Positions 9,660 through 20,596 of a stretch of 64,000 bases of DNA are shown one piece after another. How positions within the stretch are numbered: position 1 is the stretch's first letter; each line of letters begins with the position of its first letter. A model generated the notes under the pieces. That model had not been told where the DNA came from, ran no database searches, and saw only the letters and a list, made by a program, of their open reading frames with translations. Both the position numbers and the translations under genes were made by a program. Source of the stretch: Nematopogon swammerdamellus (Eukaryota; Arthropoda; Insecta; Lepidoptera; Adelidae); NCBI GenBank assembly GCA_946902875.1, contig OX336355.1, forward strand, positions 15,471,347 to 15,535,346. Direction: 5' to 3'.

Positions 9660-10895
9660 ATATTTATTCTTCTCTTACCAGTTCGTCTCATTCTTCTTCT
9701 TCTCTTATAATGCAGCACTAGTTCGTCTCATCCAACTTCTTCTCTTATAATGCAGCACTAGTTCGTCTCATTCAACTTCTTCTCTTATAACTTATAATGC
9801 AGCACTAGTTCGTCTCATCCAACTTCTTCTCTTATAATGCAGCACTAGTTCGTCTCATTCAACTTCTTCTCTTATAAATTTATAATGCAGCACTAGTTCG
9901 TCTCTCTCGTACTGTGTGGGGTCGGTACTTAATAAGAATAGTCCCACTGCATCTCTCCCCGTGCATGTCGTAAAAGGCGACTAAGGGATAAGCGGCCTGC
10001 AGACACCCCGGTTGACTTGTGGCTTTCATGGAAGACAGGCTGGATGGGGTAGCTGGAGACTGCGGGGTTTTGCACGAAGGTCCCCAACCAAGCGGGATTA
10101 GTTTGCAGGCCTAGAGCCAACCCCAAACCAAAACAACAACAACAACAACTAGTTCGTCTCATTCAACTTCTTCTCTTATAATGCAGCACTAGTTCGTCTC
10201 ATTCAACTTCTTCTCTTATAATGCAGCACTAGTTCGTCTCATTCAACTTCTTCTCTTATAATGCAGCACTAGTTCGTCTCATTCAACTTCTTCTCTTATA
10301 ATGCAGCACTAGTTCGTCTCATTCAACTTCTTCTCTTATAATGCAGCACTAGTTCGTCTCATCCAACTTCTTCTCTTATATATAATGCAGCACTAGCTCG
10401 TCTCATTCAACTTCTTCTCTTATAATGCAGCACTAGTTCGTCTCATTCTTCTTCTTCTCTTATAATGCAGCACTAGTTCGTTTCATTCTTCTTCTTCTCT
10501 TATAATGCAGCACTAGTTCGTCTCATTCAACTTCTTCTCTTATAATGCAGCACTAGTTCGTCTTATCCAACTTCTTCTCTTATAATGCAGCACTAGTTCG
10601 CTTATTCTTCTTCTCTTATAATGCAGCACTAGTTCGTTTCATTTTTCTTCTTTTATAATGCAGCACTAGTTCGTCTCATTCAACTTCTTTTCTTATAATG
10701 CAGCACTAGTTCGTCTCATTCAACTTCTTCTCTTATAGTGTAGCACTAGTTCGTCTCATCCAACTTCTTCTCTTATAATGCAGCACTAGTTCGTCTCATC
10801 CAACTTCTTCTCTTATAATGCAGCACTAGTTCGTCTCATTCTTCTTCTTCTCTTATAATGCAGCACTAGTTCGTCTCATTCCTCATTATAATGTA
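9660..10895. repeat. 40-bp minisatellite array
   Basis: Unit about AATGCAGCACTAGTTCGTCT plus CATTCAACTTCTTCTCTTAT, roughly 25 copies with C/T and CAA/CTT variants. Interrupted once by the SINE at 9918-10149. Confidence 0.92.
9918..10149 (+). repeat. SINE: C head joined to a different body, AAC tail
   Basis: The C head (GTGTGGGGTCGGTAC to GGCGACTAAGGGATAAG, about 9921-9992) is joined to a body found nowhere else here (10-10.1 kb) and ends in (AAC)n. ACTAGTTCGTCTC flanks both sides, consistent with a target duplication, though the tandem array makes this ambiguous. Confidence 0.65.
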
Positions 10896-11187
10896 TTGTG
10901 AGTGCTAATCCGCGCAATACAAAGCTAATTCGCATTAATTAACATAGCTCTTTCATCCTACTACCACCACGCTACTGGCGCTCGCGCATCTGTTTAGATA
11001 ATCGTTTATATTAGTGGTAATTGTTTAATCACTGTTACACCTATGTGTGAAACTTTTACTGATCTGAGGTGTGAACGCGCCGTGTGTGATAAAATTATAG
11101 CTGGGTTTAAGTGTCGGTAATACCTCAAATCGCTTCGCATCGTATTCTTTTATATCATGCAGAGAGACTCAGCACCCTTTTGTTGTT
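10896..11187. other. Unidentified stretch
   Basis: Between the minisatellite and the poly(T) of a LINE; no recognised repeat or coding frame. Confidence 0.35.
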
Positions 11188-11640
11188 GACATTGGGTTTT
11201 TTTTTTTTTTTTTATTGCTACCGAACTGGGTGGCTCTCTCCGAGGTCGCAACCTCAGGCGCAGCCAATTTCACCCCCGAGGAGGTGCCAGTCCGGCTTGG
11301 AAGTGGACTAATGTGGCTGGGGAAAGGCTATTAACCCGCGATTTGAAGATCTGTGGATTTTAGGAGTGGGGGAAGATATTTCCTGGGAGCCCGTTCCACA
11401 CCTTTGCAGTGCGGCACAAGAACGATTTAGAGAATCGTGCAGTTCGAAGAACTCTTCTTTCGACTACAAACGGGTGTTCCGCGAGAGTATGGCGGGTTTG
11501 GCGAAGGCGAACAGGAGGAGGAGGGATAAGGGAAGCAAGTTCGTCAGAGCAGCGGCCATAGTAGTACCGATAAAACAGGCTCAATGACCCAACGATACGT
11601 CTGTGCTTTAGAGGCTTGAGAACCCATCGGTTCTCTAAAT
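11188..11640 (-). pseudogene. LINE 3' end (RT C-terminal and 3' UTR)
   Basis: Minus strand encodes KPLKHRRIVGSLSLFYRYYY, then GRCSDELASLIPPP and TAKVWNGLPGNIFPHS. A TAA stands where an aromatic residue is usual, followed by NPQIFKSRVNSL. The 3' UTR has TGGCACCT..GGTG..ATTGGCTG..GAGCCACCCA, then poly(A) (poly(T) at 11197-11213 on +). 5'-truncated at 11640. The 3' UTR resembles the SINE A tail. Confidence 0.75.
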
Positions 11641-11641
11641 C

Positions 11642-11878
11642 ATTTCTTTAACGCACCGCTAGAGTGTGGAACTGTCTTCCGGCGAGTATATTTCCTGAAT
11701 CCTTTAACCTGGGTGTCTTCAAGCGTCGTATTAACGGGCTAGCCAGCCTAGCAACAGTCCGCAAATCTGTTGGCATGGCACCTAGCTGAGCGTGGTTTCG
11801 CGAGGAAAGGTGATTTTGGCTCTGTCGACTGCACCATTGGTTTCTCGGCACAGCCACCCATGCTGGTTTACATAAAAA
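11642..11878 (+). pseudogene. LINE 3' end, related family
   Basis: Encodes RTARVWNCLPASIFPESF and GVFKRRINGLAS to a stop near 11788. The 3' UTR has ATGGCACCTAGC, GGTGATTTTGGCTC and CAGCCACCCATGCTGG, then TTACATAAAAAAA. This matches the SINE A tail plan closely. It abuts the opposite-strand LINE end at 11640. Confidence 0.75.
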
Positions 11879-11989
11879 AATATCAGCAATACTGCAACAA
11901 TCAATCTATAAATTTTATAATAAAGTTGAGTACTAATGTTTACCTATAAAAAAATCACAAAATAATTGGACTGGGGATAGAGCGGATTG

Positions 11990-12256
11990 TTTTTTTTTTT
12001 CATGGAAACTGACACGGCTGGCTACATCACCTACAACATCCGTGATGTCAGCCCATAACACCGGGTGAACTAGGTGCCATGTCAGTGCTTCCCTTCGATC
12101 GTGCCGGCTACACTGAACTGGAACGAAAAGACAAACTATTTACATAGCCGTTTCGATCGACGTTTCATTCAGTGCGGTCGTACCGACCCGGGCGGGTTGA
12201 ACCCTACCACCGAGTAAGGAGGTAGGAAGAGAAGGGACCTGCAGTTATACGTGGAA
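11990..12256 (-). repeat. SINE family B core and tail
   Basis: T-run, GAAACTGACACGG, B tail, core, and the start of the head region. Confidence 0.8.
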
Positions 12257-12298
12257 TCAGTTGCTACGTTGTTGCTGCAGTTATACGTGCAGTTATGT

Positions 12299-12626
12299 AC
12301 CGTGTGGGGCCGGTACTTTAAAAGAATAGCCCCACTGCATCTCTCCCCGTGTATGTCGTAAAAGGCGACTAAGGGATATAACTCCCTTCTTATATTACTA
12401 GGTGGTAGGGTTTAACCCGCCCGGGTTGGTACCACCGCACTGAATGAAAGGTCGGTCGAAACGGCTATGTAAATAGTTTGTGTTTTCCGTCCAGTTCAGT
12501 GTAGCCGGCACGGCCGAAGGGAAGCACTGACGTGGCACCAAGTTCACCCCGTGTTATGGGCTGACATCAAGGATGTTGTAGGTGATGTAGCCAACCGTGT
12601 CAGTTTCCATAAAAAAAAAAAAAAAT
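12299..12626 (+). repeat. SINE: C head joined directly to B core and tail
   Basis: The C head (12299-12376) runs into the shared core (CTTCTTATATTACTAGGTGG) with no tRNA/5S segment between. The same joint occurs at 35307-35626 in reverse, so this is a separate subfamily. Confidence 0.75.
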
Positions 12627-12752
12627 CCAGCCTCCAACGGTCGAGCGGTCACCCATCCAAGTACTGACCGCGCCCAGCGTTGTTGCTTAACAATCAATAG
12701 CAACAGTCGGCTGTCTGCACCACTGAGCTATCGAGTCGAGGCTGACAGTTCC
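12627..12752 (-). repeat. SINE family B tRNA/5S head
   Basis: Contains GGTCACCCATCCAAGTACTG and TTGCTTAAC (5S-like, reverse) and CACTGAGCTATCGAG (box A, reverse). No core follows. Confidence 0.65.
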
Positions 12753-13245
12753 GACAACGTGTGCAGTATTAAGGTGTATTGCAATGCTGACCCTCTGAGG
12801 TGTCTCCCCGAACGAGGGTCGCCTGAAATAATTCGAATAATAAACAGAAGTGATAATTAAAATTTTTATTTCGCTTCTAGGAAGTACTACAGGTGGTCCG
12901 ACTATCGTACGTAGATAATAAATAGTTTTGACTCCGCAGTTCACGGATCCAACAGATGTTTTCTCGGCAATCTTTCATCTCCTATTGGCTGTCGAATTCT
13001 TACATTTGACATGTGTGTGGCTCTGTCTTATGTAAATCCATCTTTAGTCGCCTGGCGAGCGCAGTGAGTATGATCGAAATTGTCTGTTTATGGGTGTTCA
13101 GTGCTCACGTTTGCTTTAGAAATTTATTTAATTCGATATTAAAACGTACTATTTAAATTAAGATGCATGTTATTATGTTAGCTATGCCCGCGTTTCTCTT
13201 CCAGTTAAGATTGTAAACCATACAATAATACAAATATTAGATATA
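12753..13245. other. No gene seen
   Basis: AT-rich. No conserved coding frame, and no second copy in the window. Confidence 0.35.
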
Positions 13246-13385
13246 TATTTTTTTTGTTTTTGTTTTTTTTAATGGGAAGCACGACATATGGCGTGCGCCT
13301 GACTAACGCAGAGGTGGTAGTCCGACGGCGCCCACGGGCATTCGGATATTTACGGAGGCTGCGAATACCACGTCGGCTGGCTAGA
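13246..13385 (-). pseudogene. Jockey-like LINE 3' end fragment
   Basis: Poly(T) at the left, then the reverse complement of a tail encoding RGIRSLRKYPNARGRRRTT, nearly the same C-terminus as the 8168-9457 element. Confidence 0.7.
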
Positions 13386-13761
13386 TCAGATAGCACTTGT
13401 GAAAACCACATATAAAACAGTTGATTATTAATTCTTGAATCGAACACACAGATGGCAGAAATGTCATTTTGCAATATTATGGTGATAGAGATTTGGATGA
13501 CACCTCCCAAATACTAGCAAACGACTTAACTATTAACTATTAAAATAAATACTTAAAACTCATCTGTTTTAGTTTATGTTTCTTTCGTCGCCTCGTTCGT
13601 ACAGCTATTTTGTGAAACCGCGTGAGAATCGAATAGTTTAATAGTGTTAAATTATTTAATGTTCAGATATTTACTACGCAGGAGTAAAATGATGCTGAGC
13701 TGAACTTCGTAATATATGTAGTTCTAACCCCGTTTAATTTGACAGGTAAATACGGCATAAT
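13386..13761 (+). other. Probable 5' leader of the RLE-type LINE
   Basis: AT-rich sequence between the preceding LINE tail and the ORF start. The 5' end of the element cannot be placed from this copy alone. Confidence 0.4.
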
Positions 13762-16700
13762 ATGGCTACTATTAGAGTAAAGGAGAAACATAGCGACAGT
13801 GAAGCAGGGCAGAAAGCGCCTGTAAGTTCTCCACCTGACACTATTGACAGAGTACAACCTCACACGTCACAAAGTGTTGCGCAACCTTCCTCTCACCATG
13901 AAGCATTTTCGCCCAGAGACCGACTAAGCTTACCGAGCATATCCGAGACCACTTGGAAGCAACATGATCGATGCCTAGCCGAAAGACTTGACCTCCCAGG
14001 CTGCAGGCAGAGTCCCGAAGATCAGCTGTATGACTTCCAGGGAACAATTTACAATTACTTCTCCGAATTGTACCCTGTTCGCTATCACCACAACCCAATG
14101 GAAAGAGAAAACACTTTCAAAGCAAAGCTTAGGAGAAGGAAGAGAGAGTTGATAAAGCAGCTAAGGAAGGCTAAAGCCTCAGGAGACAGAAATCTATGCC
14201 ACCAATTAGCCAGAGCGATGAGATCTATCCTAAAACTCATCCAGAAAGTATCTGAGCAAATTACGGTTGCTGGCAATGAATTTCGAAAGGCTCAGAATAT
14301 AGCAGCTTTCGAGAAGAACCCCTTTTACTTCGCCAAAAAAGCTTTTAAGGAACAGCAGGGTACAATTAGGTTAAGTACGGACGAGATGTTCAACTACTTT
14401 AAATCCACATATACCACCCCGGAGGCAGATATAACTTACAGGGATCCACCAGCTCCAAAACCCAAAGAACCTGCTCTAGCATTTGATGCTGATTCACCGA
14501 CGATGGAAGAGCTGGAATACCACATAAAAAGGAAACCAAATAGTTCCGCCCCGGGACCCGATGGCATACCATACATCATATACAAAAAATGTCCATCAGT
14601 GCGGAAACACATGTTGAACATCTACAAAAGAATTTGGACGAACAGAGAAGTGCCAGACTGTCTTGGTAGAGCCGTGTTTGTTCTTCTACCAAAAAAGAAA
14701 GAAGTTACTGATCCCAAGGATATTAGACCTATAGCTCTTACGAACACAATTTCGAAAATATTCTTCTCCATTATACAGGCCAGACTACTCAAACACATGT
14801 GTACCAACGACTACTTACCGAAGAAGTACCAGAAAGGTTTTCTCCCAAGAGTTGCAGGATGTCTCGAACATAATTCTTTGCTGACTGAATGTCTTAGAGA
14901 TGCAAGGAAGAATGAGAGACAATTAACTGCCACGTGGTTAGACTTTGAAAACGCCTTCGGTTCGGTGCGCCATGAGTTACTATTAAAGGCGCTAGAGTGG
15001 TATAATGTGCCACCTCTGATCTGTAATATAATAGCCTCCTACTACAAAAAACTTTCCTTTGTAATACAAGTAAAAGGCGAAACGGAGAAGATACCGGAAA
15101 TTCGTTACGGCATAGGACTTTTCCAGGGTTGCTGCCTCTCTCCTGTTACATTTAACATTGTTATCAACATTCTAATTGATACGCTTGTCGTAAAAGAAAA
15201 CAAATGGGGATACAGGTTCAAATATGGAGACACATATATGGCGGCCATCCTGGCATTTGCGGATGATATTACGCTGTTAACCCGCAATCCAAAACAAAAT
15301 CAGGCGCTTCTTAAGGTGGTAGATGACTATTGTGAATGGACTAAAGGGATGAAGATAAAACCAGCGAAGTGCTACTGTTTGAGCTTAACCAGGAAAGGTT
15401 CAAAGTTTACCTCGAGCAATCCAGGTCTGACAGTAGCCGGAAAACCAATCGCAACCGTGGCTGATGAAGCTCCTTTTAAATTCTTGGGAAAAAGGATCAC
15501 CAGCAGAGGAAAGGAGCATCCTACTGATGATATTGTCCAACTTTTCGAAGAGAGCCTCCGCCAAACTGACAATCTTCCCCTCCTGGGTACACAAAAGGCA
15601 TGGATTTACGATAACTACCTGACATCAAAACTTTCATGGCCATTTCTCGTCTACGACTTCACAAAGCAAAACCTGACTAAATTAGACTCGTATGTGACCA
15701 GATTCCTGAAATCATGGTTTGGACTGGCTCACCCGGCTGACTCGTCAACGCTATACAGATCTCACAATAACTTTGGACTGAACATTAAGAAACCGTCGAT
15801 ATTTTATCAAAAGGCGAGAATAGCCAAACGATGTATACTCAAAGACTCCAATGATAGCGCTATTCAAGCCTTACCCAACACATCACTATCAGATGAACTG
15901 GAATCGAGACTCGACTTCTACAAATCATTCCAAGTTGGTACACGCACCAATAGATCTGGATTGGGCATAGAAACAGCAAAGTCTGATAAAGAAATACTGA
16001 AAGGTTTTGCTCAGGAGGACATGGAACAAGGCTTCAAACTTCACGCCTTAAACCTAGAAATGCAGAATGATTGGCTAACAGTGGGTGACTTCTGCATCCC
16101 TCCTGCATTGAAGTGGAAATCCATAATATACAACTGGTCCCCTGAGCTGCTTAAGTTCTACTTAAATGCATTCCAGCTTACTCTCCCCGACCCGAGTAAC
16201 CTAGTTAGATGGGGGAAATCTACAAATAGACTATGCCCGTCATGTAAGGAGTTCGTAGGCACGGCCAAACATTTGTTATGCGGATGCAAAATACTACTTG
16301 AGCGAGGCCAGTATTCCTACCGTCATGATAAAGTCCTCCAAATCATCAGAGAGGCCATCAACCTGTCAATTGCACGGACCAGGAAAGGGCAAACCAGTAG
16401 CGGCTTCCAGAAGGTCAACTTTGTGAAACCTGGAGCCAATAAGCTGCCCAAAGATAGGACTAAACCTTCTTCAATTTTGGGAGCAGCAAAGGATTGGGAA
16501 TTGTTGATGGACACACATGAGAAGCATTACCAAATGCCTTCGGAAATCTGTACCACAGCATTAAGGCCGGATATACTCATATTCTCAAAAGCGACAAAGC
16601 ATGTAGTACTTGTTGAACTTACAGTTCCATGGGAAAGTAACATACCGAAGGACCACAACATCAAGCTTAACAAGTACTGCAACTTAGTAGACCGGATTGT

Positions 16701-16923
16701 GAGAAACGGATTCAAGACTGATCTCTTCGCTGTGGAAGTCGGAGCAAGAGGACTACCAGCGAAGTCGCTCTACAGTCTCTTCAAGAATCTAGGGCTCCCA
16801 AGATCGACGCTAAGCTCATATATGGAGAGAGCTTCGAAAACGTCACTGGAAGCATCCTACAGAATATGGATAGGTAGAGAGAGGGAGGTCGAGAGCGGGA
16901 CTGGTGGTTTCCCCGCGTCCTAG
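13762..16923 (+). CDS. LINE polyprotein: reverse transcriptase plus restriction-like endonuclease
   Basis: Uninterrupted 1053-residue frame. Residues ~1-110 are low-complexity with no zinc finger or Myb motif; ~115-200 are basic and probably helical. RT follows: NSSAPGPDGIPY (~268-279), DIRPIALTN, LDFENAFGSV with catalytic Asp394, GLFQGCCLSP (452-461) and FADD (499-502). Near the C-terminus a zinc-knuckle-like CPSCKEFVGTAKHLLCGC (825-842) precedes a PD-(D/E)XK-type endonuclease: RPDILIF (935-941) and VELTVPWE (951-958). This RT-knuckle-RLE order is that of the R2/R4/NeSL/Hero group, which uses an RLE instead of an AP endonuclease. The missing N-terminal DNA-binding fingers are unusual for R2. 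The ATG has A at -3. The intact frame suggests recent activity. Clade is uncertain. Confidence 0.88.
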   Translation: MATIRVKEKHSDSEAGQKAPVSSPPDTIDRVQPHTSQSVAQPSSHHEAFSPRDRLSLPSISETTWKQHDRCLAERLDLPGCRQSPEDQLYDFQGTIYNYFSELYPVRYHHNPMERENTFKAKLRRRKRELIKQLRKAKASGDRNLCHQLARAMRSILKLIQKVSEQITVAGNEFRKAQNIAAFEKNPFYFAKKAFKEQQGTIRLSTDEMFNYFKSTYTTPEADITYRDPPAPKPKEPALAFDADSPTMEELEYHIKRKPNSSAPGPDGIPYIIYKKCPSVRKHMLNIYKRIWTNREVPDCLGRAVFVLLPKKKEVTDPKDIRPIALTNTISKIFFSIIQARLLKHMCTNDYLPKKYQKGFLPRVAGCLEHNSLLTECLRDARKNERQLTATWLDFENAFGSVRHELLLKALEWYNVPPLICNIIASYYKKLSFVIQVKGETEKIPEIRYGIGLFQGCCLSPVTFNIVINILIDTLVVKENKWGYRFKYGDTYMAAILAFADDITLLTRNPKQNQALLKVVDDYCEWTKGMKIKPAKCYCLSLTRKGSKFTSSNPGLTVAGKPIATVADEAPFKFLGKRITSRGKEHPTDDIVQLFEESLRQTDNLPLLGTQKAWIYDNYLTSKLSWPFLVYDFTKQNLTKLDSYVTRFLKSWFGLAHPADSSTLYRSHNNFGLNIKKPSIFYQKARIAKRCILKDSNDSAIQALPNTSLSDELESRLDFYKSFQVGTRTNRSGLGIETAKSDKEILKGFAQEDMEQGFKLHALNLEMQNDWLTVGDFCIPPALKWKSIIYNWSPELLKFYLNAFQLTLPDPSNLVRWGKSTNRLCPSCKEFVGTAKHLLCGCKILLERGQYSYRHDKVLQIIREAINLSIARTRKGQTSSGFQKVNFVKPGANKLPKDRTKPSSILGAAKDWELLMDTHEKHYQMPSEICTTALRPDILIFSKATKHVVLVELTVPWESNIPKDHNIKLNKYCNLVDRIVRNGFKTDLFAVEVGARGLPAKSLYSLFKNLGLPRSTLSSYMERASKTSLEASYRIWIGREREVESGTGGFPAS

Positions 16924-17250
16924 TCAACGCAGACTAGCTGACGAGGGCTTGACGCGAGCCGAAACGTGAAGCATGCGCGGGAAACTTAGAGTGGCCACTC
17001 GCTAGTCCCGGCCTCGATTAATACCCTCCTCTACTGCCGATGGGCCCGGATATGTTCGGTGAAGCCATCGTAAGCTTAGATCCACACCTTCGTACTTTCA
17101 ACAGACATACAATACAATTTCTGTACGTTCTTTAATAGCACAAATTACGGCGTCTGCACTACACTACGATTCAATTTCTAGTATGATTTATGGTGAGATT
17201 AGAATAATTAATTATGTGATATTTGATTTTTTTATTTAACACAGCGGGTG
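16924..17250 (+). other. Probable 3' UTR of the RLE-type LINE
   Basis: GC-richer than its flank to about 17090, then fading into AT-rich DNA. No poly(A) or simple tandem tail marks the end. Confidence 0.4.
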
Positions 17251-17636
17251 TTGAGGTGCGTTTAATGCACGCTGTAGACAGATCGAAATAAATGTCAATT
17301 TTGATTATATATTTTTTTTCCGTTAAGTATGTGTAATTTTTTAAAGACGCTTTTTCGCGTATGATTCTCAGAATGGTTTATATTTGGAAAGTACCACATG
17401 GTACGGTGTAATTATGGATTGTGACATTAAAAAAAAAAATATTTTAGGCTTTTAAGAATAGTTTGTTAATATCAGCCCCATAGTACTCATCTTCTCAATA
17501 CCTTAGGGCCCAGAGTCACTAAGGGATAGAGAACGCTCCACGAAATTCCACACAATTACTAAATCCCTCTCACTTGGATTCGCCAACAGTTTCGGGGAGT
17601 ACATTCTGATAATATTATATTACCGTACCGTTATAG
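17251..17636. other. AT-rich stretch
   Basis: No gene or repeat family recognised. TATCAGCCCCATAGTA near 17470 resembles TGTCAGCCCCATCGTA near 3560, so both may be parts of one old repeat. Confidence 0.3.
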
Positions 17637-17812
17637 TACCGTGTGGGGCCGGTACTCAAAAACAATAAACCCACTGCATCTCTCCCCATGCATGTCGCAA
17701 AAGGGACAAGGTGCGAAGACCCATCTTCTGCATGACTCGGTGGGAGGACCGTGCTAAGGTGAGAGGTGGCTATCCTTTCGCCCTTTAGCACGGCATCGTG
17801 TCCTTAAAATAG
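17637..17812 (+). repeat. Repeat family C, rearranged fragment
   Basis: Head to about 17705, then part of the body in reversed order (GCATGACTCGGTGGGAGGAC). Internally rearranged. Confidence 0.6.
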
Positions 17813-17974
17813 CATAGTATTAATATTGTGATGTTATAAAAATTCATAAAAATGGTTTATTTTATATTTACTATTTAAATATAACTTATTATAAACTATA
17901 TTATTTCAATATACAACAGAAATACAATACAGTTTCTATGATATAAAGCATAAACAATACATTATGTATGATTT

Positions 17975-18160
17975 GAATCTAAAAGCGTTGAAAATTCCCG
18001 ATCAGTTTGAACTTCAAACTACAATCTCATCATACACAATGCATTGTGTGAATCTAAGAGCGTTGAACATTCCCGATCAGTTTGAACTTCAAACTACAAT
18101 CTCATCATACACAATGCATTGTGTGAATCTAACAGCGTTGAACATTCCCGATCAGTATTG
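17975..18160. repeat. 75-bp tandem repeat, about 2.5 copies
   Basis: Units start at 17975, 18050 and 18125. The unit includes GCGTTGAACATTCCCGATCA and ACACAATGCATTGTGTG, itself palindromic. The 75-bp period keeps one frame open, but no protein is recognised. Confidence 0.85.
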
Positions 18161-19387
18161 ACGAGCAATAATCAATAACAATAGCTTGAAAATCAATAAA
18201 TACATCTGCTGGATGAGTCTTATTAGTTGATTAGCATGCTCTGTAAGTATAGCTTTAGGAAAGCAGCTCGCGAGGTGATTATAGCGATAGGTCGACGGTT
18301 TGAGTGTCAACGTTAAAGTCGACTTTTTTTTGTCGATCTAAAAATGAATTACATCGATTTTGAAGATCTAAAGCAAATCATTTTCAAACATATTCACAAA
18401 AGTACATCGTAATATTTAGCGCGGTTTAAAACATATTAGTAATGGAAATAATAAAACAGATTAATGAAAAGAATTTTAAAAACAATTTAAATTAAAAACA
18501 CGAACACCAATATAATATATTCGTCAGAAAATGTTGTACTTCTGTACTCGTTTATGACTCGAGAACGGATCAAACTATTTAGATGTTTTTTTCACTAATA
18601 CCTTCTCCGTATGGTTAACTCAGAGATAACAACTACACTATATTATTATGTAATGGAACTATAAATTCAAAGTCATATATTGTGCAGTTGAGTGCAACTA
18701 TGACGAAACGCAACGCAAACGTAAGTAACAGCAAACAGTTGAAAACAATAAGTAAATTTTTATAGAAAAAAAAAATACGCTTTTCATGCGTGAACTGAAA
18801 CAGTAAAAATTTTTCATCCTGATGGTTCATACAGTCAAAGTTATGAAATTATTGTATTGTTTTAGTTTCTTATTATGTGTGCAAAATTTCAACATATTCA
18901 GACGTCTGGAAGTGGGTGTAAATTAATTTGAAAGATTCCGTTACATATATACATACGAGTATATACATACATACATACATACATACAGCGGTCAAGCTAA
19001 TAAAAGCGCGTTAACGTAAGTTCCAAGCGACATGTTTTGTCAATACCGTTGAGTTGACCTTCTACGAACTGTTGACCCGTCCGCCGTCCGTGTCGATCTT
19101 TCGCACCCACACTCTTTAATAAAGGAGCGCAGTCGAAGTGCACGCGATGGTGAAGCTCTGGTGTGTAATAATGTGGATCGTGGGAAAGCCGAGCATTAAC
19201 TCGGCCCTGCTGCCCTAACGGTGCGCCGGCTTGCTAGACACAGCAGCGAGAGTACATCGGGCGCCAGCGGTATTGAATCACCAATTATATTGGTGGAAAT
19301 GAATTTATTAGTTTCGTATTGGGATTTTCATACAATTTTCTTTTTATCATTTTCAATAGTTATGGTTATGATAAAGTGGTATAATTT
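18161..19387. other. Mostly AT-rich; ATAC microsatellite; one GC-rich block
   Basis: ATAC repeats at about 18947-18986. A GC-richer block at 19020-19270 contains a 23-codon ORF (19147-19218) with a hydrophobic start. Otherwise nothing recognised. Confidence 0.4.
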
Positions 19388-19650
19388 TTTTTTATATGAA
19401 AACTGACACGGTTGGCTACATCACCTACAATATCCGCGATGTCAGCCCATAACACCGGGTGAACTAGGTGCCATGTCAGTGCTTCCCTTCATTTTGGCTA
19501 CACTGAACCGGACGGAAAACACGAACTATTTATATAGCCGTTTCGACCGACCCTCAGTGCGGTTGTATCAACCCGGGCAGGCGGTTAAACCCTACCTCCT
19601 AGTGAGGTAAGAAGGGAAGGGACCTACAGTTGTACGTGGCATAACTAAAC
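19388..19650 (-). repeat. SINE family B core and tail
   Basis: T-run, tail, core, then GGACCTACAGTTGTACGTGG at the junction with the head. Confidence 0.8.
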
Positions 19651-20024
19651 GCATTCTTACATGGTTCTAAGATAGAAAATAAGGAAATTGTAGATACCAT
19701 ATACACCTGTAATGTAGCCCTTCCCGCAACTCGCATGCTCTAACACGGCGGCCGCAAACCGCATCTTAAATGGCGGCGATGGTTTCCCGCGAAAATGCTG
19801 CAATTTTTCTCACGGTGCGAACCTGAGCGCGCAGTTAGAAAGAGCACTAATAAACCTATGCCAATTTTCTAATACACATCGGACGTTATAGAAATGGAGA
19901 TCGTTGCGATTCCATTAAATCTTCTATAGATACCGTTCGATCGTTGCAGGCTGACCGTGGTTAGAATTCCGCGTAAAACTGTTTATTATACATAATTTTT
20001 TACGTGGTGGTCGGTGTTTTTTTT
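19651..20024. other. Mostly unidentified; B head fragment at 19939-19985
   Basis: 19939-19985 has GATCGTTGCAGGCTGACCGT and GTTAGAATTCCGCG, a degraded box B end of a family B head. The rest is unrecognised. Confidence 0.4.
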
Positions 20025-20262
20025 TATATAATCCGGTATTGGTGGCTGAGTTGGAGGGGCTAAAGCGCATGCTCCGACCAGCCAAAATCACCTCCGAGAA
20101 GGTAGGTGCCATACCGGAGACTTCCCTGGATTGCTGGCTATACTGGACTAGAGGAGAACACAACCGAGGCTGCTATGCGGCCATCTTACATCCAGTACGG
20201 TGGTAGTAACCCAGTCGGCTACAATTTGAGCCTACCACCTAGTAAGGGCATAGGAAGGGGCT
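20025..20262 (-). repeat. SINE family A, headless
   Basis: T-run, TAATCCGGTATTGGTGGCTG, then A tail and core in reverse. Confidence 0.8.
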
Positions 20263-20350
20263 GTTATTTACAAAAGTAATTTCAAGTTAAACTAAGGTAA
20301 GTTTCAATTAGTGGTTTTGGAATAAAAAAAATACGATACAAATACCTACA

Positions 20351-20596
20351 CCTGCTTCACCGTTCGGAACCGGTGTAAAACTGTACGTCCCTTCCCTTGC
20401 CCCTTACTAGGTGGTAGGCTCAAATTGTAGCCGACTGAGTTGTTACCACCCTACTGGACGTAAGATGGCCGCATAGCAGCCTCGGGAAGTCTCCGGTATG
20501 GCACCTACCTTTTCGGAGGTGGTATTGGCTGGTCTGAGCATGCACTTTGGCCCCTCTACCTCAGAGCCTATACCGGATACATATAAAAAAAATCCC
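20351..20596 (+). repeat. SINE family A, headless
   Basis: Begins CCTGCTTCACCGTTCGGAAC and ends with an A-run. Forms an inverted pair with 20025-20262. Confidence 0.8.

Noticed and set aside
9660..10895. Regular repeat spacing resembling a CRISPR array
   Set aside because: Units are tandem without unique spacers, and the genome is animal.
11188..11878. Head-to-head LINE pieces as one twin-primed insertion
   Set aside because: Both pieces include the same C-terminal region with different sequence, so they are two separate LINE families.
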